Source: Serripes groenlandicus (lineage: Eukaryota; Mollusca; Bivalvia; Cardiida; Cardiidae). From it: a DNA stretch of 64,000 nucleotides. The position numbers and the translations under genes were made by a program. The first letter of the stretch is position 1. The number at the start of each line of letters is the position of its first letter. The stretch is from NCBI GenBank assembly GCA_031761405.1, contig JASEVX010000003.1:114641831-114705830 (forward strand). The letters run 5' to 3'. The notes beneath the pieces are model-generated. The model was given only the letters and a program-made list of their open reading frames with translations. It made no database searches and had not been told where the DNA came from. Shown one piece after another: positions 57,571-64,000 of this stretch.

Positions 57571-58465
57571 TACGAAGTAATTCAAAAAGAAAAGAAAGAT
57601 ATGTATGATCAAGACTGAGCATTATGAAAGTTCACATGTATAGTCAACATATAGCAAGATTTATTAAGTCTGTTTAGTTTGTTTGTAATGTCACTTTAAT
57701 CGTTTTGAACATGCCAGTAGAAAACTGAAAAATAAAGAAAGAAGAAAATGGTCAAATCAGTTCCCCAAGAGCAAAGAGCGAAAACCAGTTGGTACGAATC
57801 GTTCATCTCGAACGAAACATGAAAAACCGGGTACGAATCCAATAAATTTTAGAAATCGGACGAAATCGTGAAAACAGCGAAGTATTCCTAGCGGAAGGAA
57901 GCAGAGACAACTTAATTAATCTATGGGAACCGATTAACCGATTGTCGTCTATTAAATAAGAAAGACCAAAATCGCCAAGCGATGACATGCTGCATTTACA
58001 AATAATAGAACGGGTCATGTTACGGCCATGCGTATTGCATAGTTGGGTTAACGTTGTTTTTACAGTTTCTAGAATTATACTGTAATATGTAGTAATTAAA
58101 ATGAATTATCATTGGTTTTTCAAAGATTAACCATTTATTTAAAAAATCTCAATATCGTAAATAGGCAAAACATCGCCAGAAACTTTTTTCTGAGCTTTGA
58201 TGAATCGGGAAATACCCATTTCATGGGTCTAAAGTTGTGTAATAACGGTAGAAGACATACGTATTTTGTATCTTGCTGTTTCTTAAATCATGTTATACAA
58301 TTTATTTATTCATAAAGGTTTGGTTTTTTTTTTCAAAATTATAACAGAGTTTTTCTTAACAATAATAATGTTGGTTGCTCCCTTTTCGATTACGTCACCC
58401 CATGGCACAAAATTAAAACCCTTCACATACAGACGCCGCGCTTCCACGCGGCGTCAATGAACGAA
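57571..58465. other. Intergenic DNA, possibly the LINE 5' region
   Basis: No clear coding motifs. A GC-rich hairpin (58432-58455) is described separately. Confidence 0.4.
58432..58455. repeat. GC-rich perfect hairpin
   Basis: GACGCCGCG and CGCGGCGTC arms around a CTTCCA loop, in otherwise AT-rich DNA just upstream of the LINE coding remnant. Confidence 0.6.
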
Positions 58466-58479
58466 CGGATTTAACCTGG

Positions 58480-61360
58480 CCTATGGACTGCTACAGGTTT
58501 AATAATTTTGGTAAATCTTTAACAGACTTTTGTAGATCACACGATATTCATATTATGAACGGTCGGCTATTCGATGATAGTGCGGGAAATTATACATGTC
58601 TTTCAAATGATGGTAGAAGTGTTGTAGATTATTTTATAACGAACACAGATATGTTCAAATATGTTTAATACTTCGCGATTGGTGACCGGTATGACTCTGA
58701 TCCGTACCCTGTAATATGTAACCTCTCTTTATTGAAAACATCTGTAGACAAAATTTCATTAAATGATCAATATATATGTCAGACAACCTCAAACTTCAGA
58801 AAACTACATTGGCGTGAGAACTACTCAGACCATTTCTGTGATTCGTTTTTAAGGGAGCTAATAAGTAACGAAAGGTGTATTCTTGATCTATTGAATAATA
58901 ACATTGATGAAGCAGTAAATTGTATTATCTCCCTTTATCGTAAATCAGCTAAATACATGCAAGATTTTACTAGCAAAGTAAACAATCAACCACTTTGGTG
59001 GGATACTCAATGTGCTGAGCATAAATATGCCAAATACAAGTTTCTGTTAGAGTTTCGAAAATCTAATGTTGATAATGACTATAAAACATACATAATAGCT
59101 AGAAATAAGTATAAATCATTATGCAAGAAAAAACAATTAAACTATGAAAAGCAACACAGACTTAAATAAATTAAAAGTAGGACAAATCCAAAGAAATTTT
59201 GGAAACTTGTTAAAACATCATGAAATAATGCCAGTTGATCTCTCAACAGTGTATACTCAGAAGAAAAAGTTAAGTCAGTATTTTCATTTTGGTCAAAATT
59301 AATCAATTTTGAAAGTTTAAAATTAAATACTTGTATACAGCATGCGATTGACCTAGTTAGCAAATATACACCAGGAAATTCACGATTAACCACTATATTA
59401 AACTGTTTTTGTTATTTTTCGTAAAGCACGTGCACAGGTAAATTTGGATGGTCAGTTTGTAGGCAATTGTTTCAAATGAATAGTGTAGTGGTCACATTTA
59501 AATAATCTGGAAATAAAATATCGAAAATAATCATGGGACGTCGCCCAAGCTTATCGCCAGATAACAGAAATATCGCTTTAGGATTGTTGGAAGCTGGGGT
59601 ACGTGCAGCTGACGTCGCACGTCGTTTTGGTGTTCATGAACGGACCGTTTTTTCGTCTGCAAGCACGATTCCAAGTAACGGGCAGAGTTAAGAACAGGCC
59701 GCGGTCAAACGACGCCACGCGAAGATCGGTATATTGTGACGTCATCTCGACGTCATCGTTTCATGGTCGCCCGAAAATTTGTGGATCGACTTAGAACTGC
59801 CACAGGAACCAGAAGTTCGGTTTTCACGGCCTGTAATCGCCTGTAGGCCGCGCGACTTCGTGCTTATCGCCCTTACGTCGGCATTCCGTTGACTGCGCGT
59901 CACCGTGCAGCACGTCTAAATTGGGCTCGCCAACATGTCGGCTGGTATTAGAACCGGAGCGTCTTCACAGATGAATCGAAGTTTAATCTACAAGGGGCAG
60001 ATGGCAGGATTCGTGTATGGAGACGAAAGGGTGAACAGCTTAGACCCTGCTAACGTCATCCAGCGTGATCGCTACGGTGATGGAAATTTAATGATATGGG
60101 GCGGTATTTCACACAGTGGGAAAACAGAACTTAAAACAGTACGTGGTAATCTAAATGATGTTCGCCGAAAGCATTGTTTCCGTCATTGTACCGTACATAG
60201 CCATCATTCATGCTGACGTTTTACAGCACGATAACCTGCGCTGTCACACTGCATGTTACACACAGAACGTTTTGGCGGGACATATCATTGATTCTCTTGA
60301 TTGGCCTGCAAAGTCACCTGATTTCTCCCCGATCGAGCATATATGGGACTACCTAGGACGTAAAGTACGTAGCAGAGATGACGTCAACACCGTGATGAAC
60401 CTTGAGCGGGCTTTGCAAGAGGAATGGGCGAGAGGTCAACTTCACGTTATAAGAACACTAATAAACAGTATGAGACGTCGGTGTGTAGCCGCAACTGAGA
60501 CAAGGGGTGACCACACAAGATATATAACTTTGGCAGAAATTTGCATTTAGACACCCATCTTAATTATGAAGTGTAAAATACTGGAATTAGCTGGGATTTT
60601 ATGTTTATATTGTTAACAAATGTTGGATATTAAATAAACTATGTAATAAGTCAATTGGTTTAACTTTATATTTTTATTTCCCAAAATTATTGTACAAAGT
60701 ACTAACTAAACTTTTTCTTCTGAGGATATAACCACTTTAGTACGCTTCTGTATGATAGTAGTGCACACAACCACTTCTTTTTGAAAACAACAGACATGAA
60801 GCAAATCAAGATTGCAATGATTTAAATAAAGAAATAAGTATTTTAGAAATTGAAAACATCATAACTAACTTATCGAATGGAAAATCAGGTGGAATTGATG
60901 GCATTGGTGCAGAATTTTATAAACATACTATTACCGACATTCTACCAGTTTTTCATAAACTATTCAATAATATACTTATAACGGGTGTATTCCCTATGCT
61001 GTCATGGTTTTCAGCTCAACAAAAACTTGCAGCTCAAGCCAGGAAAGCTACTTTTTCTATTTATAAATATCAGAAAGTATTTGGTTATTTTCCCTGTAAA
61101 GATCTTTTTAAGTTGTTTGACTCGATGATAAAACCAATATTGTGCTACGGAGCTCAAGTATGGGCCATACATATTCAGAAGTCGTAGACTCTGTCTACTT
61201 TGATTTTTGTAAAAGATATTTAATTGCTAATCTTTTACCTATTTTAAATAATATAGTATACCCTACCTGTCGCTCCAAGTGGGTGATATCTGCGACTGGT
61301 TTCAGCTCCGAAATTTACTGTAAATTAGATTGGAAAAAAAAGGTTTATTGGTAAAGACAT
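58480..61360 (+). pseudogene. LINE remnant split by a Tc1 transposon
   Basis: 58483-58668 encodes the end of an APE-type endonuclease (FCRSHDIHIMNGRLFDD, then GRSVVDYFITNTDMF). 58732-59169 encodes the endonuclease-RT linker (WWDTQCAEHKYAKYKFLLEF, ARNKYKSLCKKKQLNYEKQ). After the Tc1 insert, 60820-60990 gives LSNGKSGGIDGIGAEFYKH (start of RT), and 60996-61354 gives QARKATFSIYKYQK, FDSMIKPILCYGAQVWA and VYFDFCKRYL from the C-terminal domain. The RT palm with its FADD box is missing, and frames shift repeatedly. It resembles the family of the fragment at 11585-11965. Confidence 0.85.
59533..60550 (+). pseudogene. Tc1-like transposase (D34E), frameshifted
   Basis: Starts MGRRPSLSPDNRNIALGLLE with a helix-turn-helix (VRAADVARRFGVHERTV). 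A one-base shift in a run of T near 59650 moves it to RLQARFQVTGRVKNRPRS. The catalytic residues are visible in scattered frames: FTDES near 59960, QHDNLRCHTACYTQ near 60225, and SPDFSPIEHIWDYLG near 60320-60360, with 34 residues between the second Asp and the Glu, as in the Tc1 group. It ends RYITLAEICI at 60550. At least three frame changes make it inactive. Clear terminal inverted repeats and TA duplication were not resolved; the insert lies between about 59400 and 60790. Confidence 0.88.
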
Positions 61361-61449
61361 ACTATATGCTATGCTCCCGTAAACAGGGAAGCACGGAGTC
61401 GTATGGAACGCCTCAACTGTTTTATAATGACGATTATTATTATATTGTT

Positions 61450-61770
61450 AAAGAGTGTGTCTATCATAATAAAAAAATCGCAAAACAAAAACCCCAGAGC
61501 CTACACAATGAGATAAATTGTATGTGCCTTCATAAATGAATAAGGAATCTACATAACATAATATGTAACGTAAACAACATGACGGCGAATGCACATAAGA
61601 CAACAAAACTCTCACAGAACATAAAAATGAGTGCACTTAGCATAATAGACGAGCTAAATAAAATAATAAGAAATGCACAAAACAAAATAAAGATAGCACA
61701 TACCATATTAAAATATGTACTCATCATAATAAAGAATGTACACAACACTAGAATGGAGTGCTCCCCGGAG
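61450..61770 (+). repeat. Degenerate minisatellite, left part
   Basis: ACATAATAAAGAATGTACACAA-like words of about 22-33 bp recur, and resume at 62962-63040 on the other side of the inserted element. Open frames on both strands here are repeat artefacts. Confidence 0.6.
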
Positions 61771-61775
61771 CACGT

Positions 61776-62961
61776 GTGTCACCTGCCGGCGCCTTGTCAG
61801 AAAATTTTAATTTTTGATAGAAAAGGGGCAATAACTCTGATATAAAAAATATTTGGATTATCCCCCTTTTGTGAACCCATCACAAAAATTGATATAAACA
61901 TTTGACAGAAGTTTCAATCCAATCCTTTGAGCAGAAAAAAAGTAATTTGAATATTTGACAGAAAAGGGGCAATAACTCTGGATATAAAAATATTTGGATT
62001 ATCCCCCTTTTGTGAAACCCATCATACACATTGATATAAACATTTGTCAGAAGTTTCAATCCAATCCTTTGAGTAGATTAAATTTTTGACAGAAAAGGGC
62101 CAATAACTCCGATATAAAAATATTTGGATTATCCCCCTTTTTGTGAACCCATCATAACATTGATATAAACATTTGTCAGAAGTTTCAATCCAATCCTTTG
62201 AGTAGAAAAAAAGTTATTTGAAAATTTAAATTTTTGACAGAAAAGGGGCAATAACTCTGATATAAAATTATTTGGATTATCGCCCTTTTGTGAACCAATC
62301 ACACACATTGATAAAAACATTTGTCAGAAGTTTCAATCTAATCCTTTGAGTAGAACAAAAGTTATTTGAAAACGTGACGAAAAAAGTGTGACGGACAGAC
62401 AGACAGACAGACGCCGGATAAAAAAAAAAATAGACAGACAGACGTCGAATAAAAAAAAAGTAACATTTGTCAGAAGTTTCAATCCAATCCTTCGGGTAGA
62501 AAAAAAGTTATTTGAAAATTTAATTTTTTGACAGAAAAGGGGCAATAACTCTGATATAAAATTATTTGGATTATCGCCCTTTTGTGAACCAATCACACAC
62601 ATTGATATAAACATTTGTCATAAGTTTCAATCTAATCCTTTGAGTAGAAAAAAAGTTATTTGAAAACGTGACGAAAAAGTGAGATTTTTTGACAGAAAAG
62701 GGGCAATAACTCTGATATAAAATTATTTGGATTATCCCCCTTTTGTGAACCAATCACACACATTGATATAAACATTTGTCATAAGTTTCAATCTAATCCT
62801 TTGAGTAGAAAAAAAGTTATTTGAAAACGTGACGAAAAAGTGTGACGGACAGACAGACAGACAGACGGACAGACAGACAGACAGACAGACGGACGGACGG
62901 ACAGACGCCGGCTAAAAAAAAAAGTAATCCCTAAGTGCCTACCATGCTACGCAGGTGACAC
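61776..62961 (+). mobile_element. Non-coding element with GTGTCACCTGC ends
   Basis: GTGTCACCTGC at the left is an exact inverted copy of GCAGGTGACAC at the right. The inside consists of about seven units (130-160 bp) with GACAGAAAAGGGGCAATAAC, TTTGGATTATCCCCC and CAGAAGTTTCAATCCAATCC, plus (ACAG)n tracts at 62396-62417 and 62843-62905. It interrupts the minisatellite at 61450-63040. Confidence 0.7.
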
Positions 62962-63382
62962 AATAATAAAGTATGTACACAGTATAATAAAGCATGTACA
63001 GAACATAATAAAGGGTGGACACAATATAATAATAAGCGTAATCATAAGACAGCTGAGGCGTTCCATAGAAGTGCGCATGTCTTTAACTGAGTCAATATGA
63101 ATACATCAATATGAGTGATTGTCCATTTAACATGAATACATCATCGCTGTATTTAAGCAGAGTGATTGTCTATTAAACTTTTTTTTCAGGTATGTTTCCA
63201 AAGTCGTCTGTCGCAGATTTGTTGTATGTGGGAATGGGTTACACGTCAAAGTTATGAAGATGATGTTTAATTGAGTGAGAAAATGGTTTATTATTTGCAG
63301 GAAAAGGTTGCCCGCCTGAGGATTTTTTAATTACTTGTTTGTTTGACATGGTATCGACATTTATTAATCTTGCTCCAAATAG
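62962..63382. other. Minisatellite right part and intergenic DNA
   Basis: The ATAATAAAG(T/C)ATGTACA repeat continues to about 63040. A TTAA-MITE right-end scrap (AAAGTCGTCTGTCGCAG, TGTGGGAATGGGTTA) lies at 63200-63241. Confidence 0.55.
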
Positions 63383-63535
63383 GTAGGTAAATTGGCTGCC
63401 ATGATCTGACTGAAAACTTGTTTAAAACGGTGTTTAACCTAAACCAATCAATAAACCAACAAATCAATCAACAAATCAATCAATCAATCCAAACTCTGTA
63501 AGCGGGAAATGCTAATCAATCAATCAATCAACTGT
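63383..63535 (+). mobile_element. SINE 3' end with long (AATC)n tail
   Basis: GGTAGGTAAATTGGCTGCCATGATCTGACTG-type body, then AAACGGTGTTTAACC and several AATC/AACC tail repeats. Confidence 0.65.
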
Positions 63536-64000
63536 AACCGGCCACGGCAAGTTCGATTTAAGATACAACACGACAACAGAGAAAGAATGATAGTTTATAC
63601 TTTTAATGAGCTTTTGCCTTTACTCATAGCCAAAACAGGACAAATGTACACAATAAATGAAACATACAACTCAAATGATACTATAGAGCATAATATAAGG
63701 AAAGTCAGGAAAGGAGAGAGAACGAGAGAGAGAGAGAGAGAGTGCGCTCAGAGTGGTCAGCATAGAAGGTAAACGTTACCTTTGGAGCTGGTCACAACTG
63801 GGACGAGACAAGAAAGAGACAGGCCTTATATAGTAGAGAAGAAGTTGTGTATACACAAGAATCACATGAACCATGCATAGCACAAGTAAACAAGGCATGC
63901 ATTAATGTAGTTAATAACAAGCACAGCTCGTTTCTTGCGGAGAAAGAAACGTGCTTTGCACGTTTTGAGGTTTAACCTTAATAAGGGGAATTTCCTATAT
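63536..64000. other. Intergenic DNA
   Basis: Contains a (GA)n microsatellite at 63713-63742. The 87-codon frame at 63509-63772 runs from the SINE tail into this microsatellite and is not convincing as a gene. Confidence 0.4.

Noticed and set aside
61530..61845. Hydrophobic minus-strand frame resembling membrane segments
   Set aside because: Low-complexity product of an AT-rich minisatellite read in antisense.
63509..63772. 87-codon frame
   Set aside because: Starts in a SINE tail and ends in a (GA)n microsatellite; no motif.

Overview
The window looks like nuclear DNA of a metazoan, most likely a bivalve mollusc. It is AT-rich and gene-poor, with spliced coding sequence, tRNA-derived SINEs, LINE, Gypsy, hAT, MULE and Tc1 remnants, and several repeat families that I associate from memory with heterodont bivalves such as Dreissena or Mya. 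These include a 236-bp hairpin repeat, the 'GAGGGCCATGATGGCCCTG' repeat, and TTAA-flanked hairpins. The species call is inference from recalled repeats, not from a search.

Layout. 1-585 is unique flank. 586-8320 is one 7.7-kb foldback-type element: inverted termini of about 160 bp, arms made of an 86-88 bp palindromic satellite, a 2248-bp near-identical internal duplication, and a GC-rich core of 109-bp and 145-bp tandem units. 8321-17384 is intergenic, with a LINE scrap, several hairpin MITEs, a possible solo LTR and an RFX-type X-box. 17385-18365 is an intact intronless gene whose layout (HGE, then PC-x6-C, with alternating strands and helices) fits a zinc-dependent nucleic-acid/nucleotide deaminase fold. 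18366-27942 is repeats: a 1585-bp tandem duplication carrying two SINE types, a 31-bp minisatellite, and a LINE split by a SINE. 27943-34278 is a pile of dead transposons: Gypsy pol, hAT, and a MULE with FLYWCH finger, TIRs and TSD. 34279-43980 is repeats and empty intergenic DNA.

43981-51180 (minus) is the second host gene, a carbohydrate sulfotransferase seen as two exons joined by a 6-kb intron. That intron carries a 3.6-kb broken copy of an uncharacterised multi-copy protein family whose C-terminal half has FEN/XPG-like (PIN) nuclease motifs and a Cys-rich tail. 51181-64000 is tandem repeats (48-bp, 42-bp and 145-bp units), a LINE split by a Tc1 transposon, and a repeat-built element inserted in a minisatellite.

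There is no operon logic. The two apparently functional host genes are the deaminase-like gene and the sulfotransferase. Everything else that looks coding is transposon wreckage or open frames produced by tandem repeats whose period is a multiple of three or whose sequence lacks stops.
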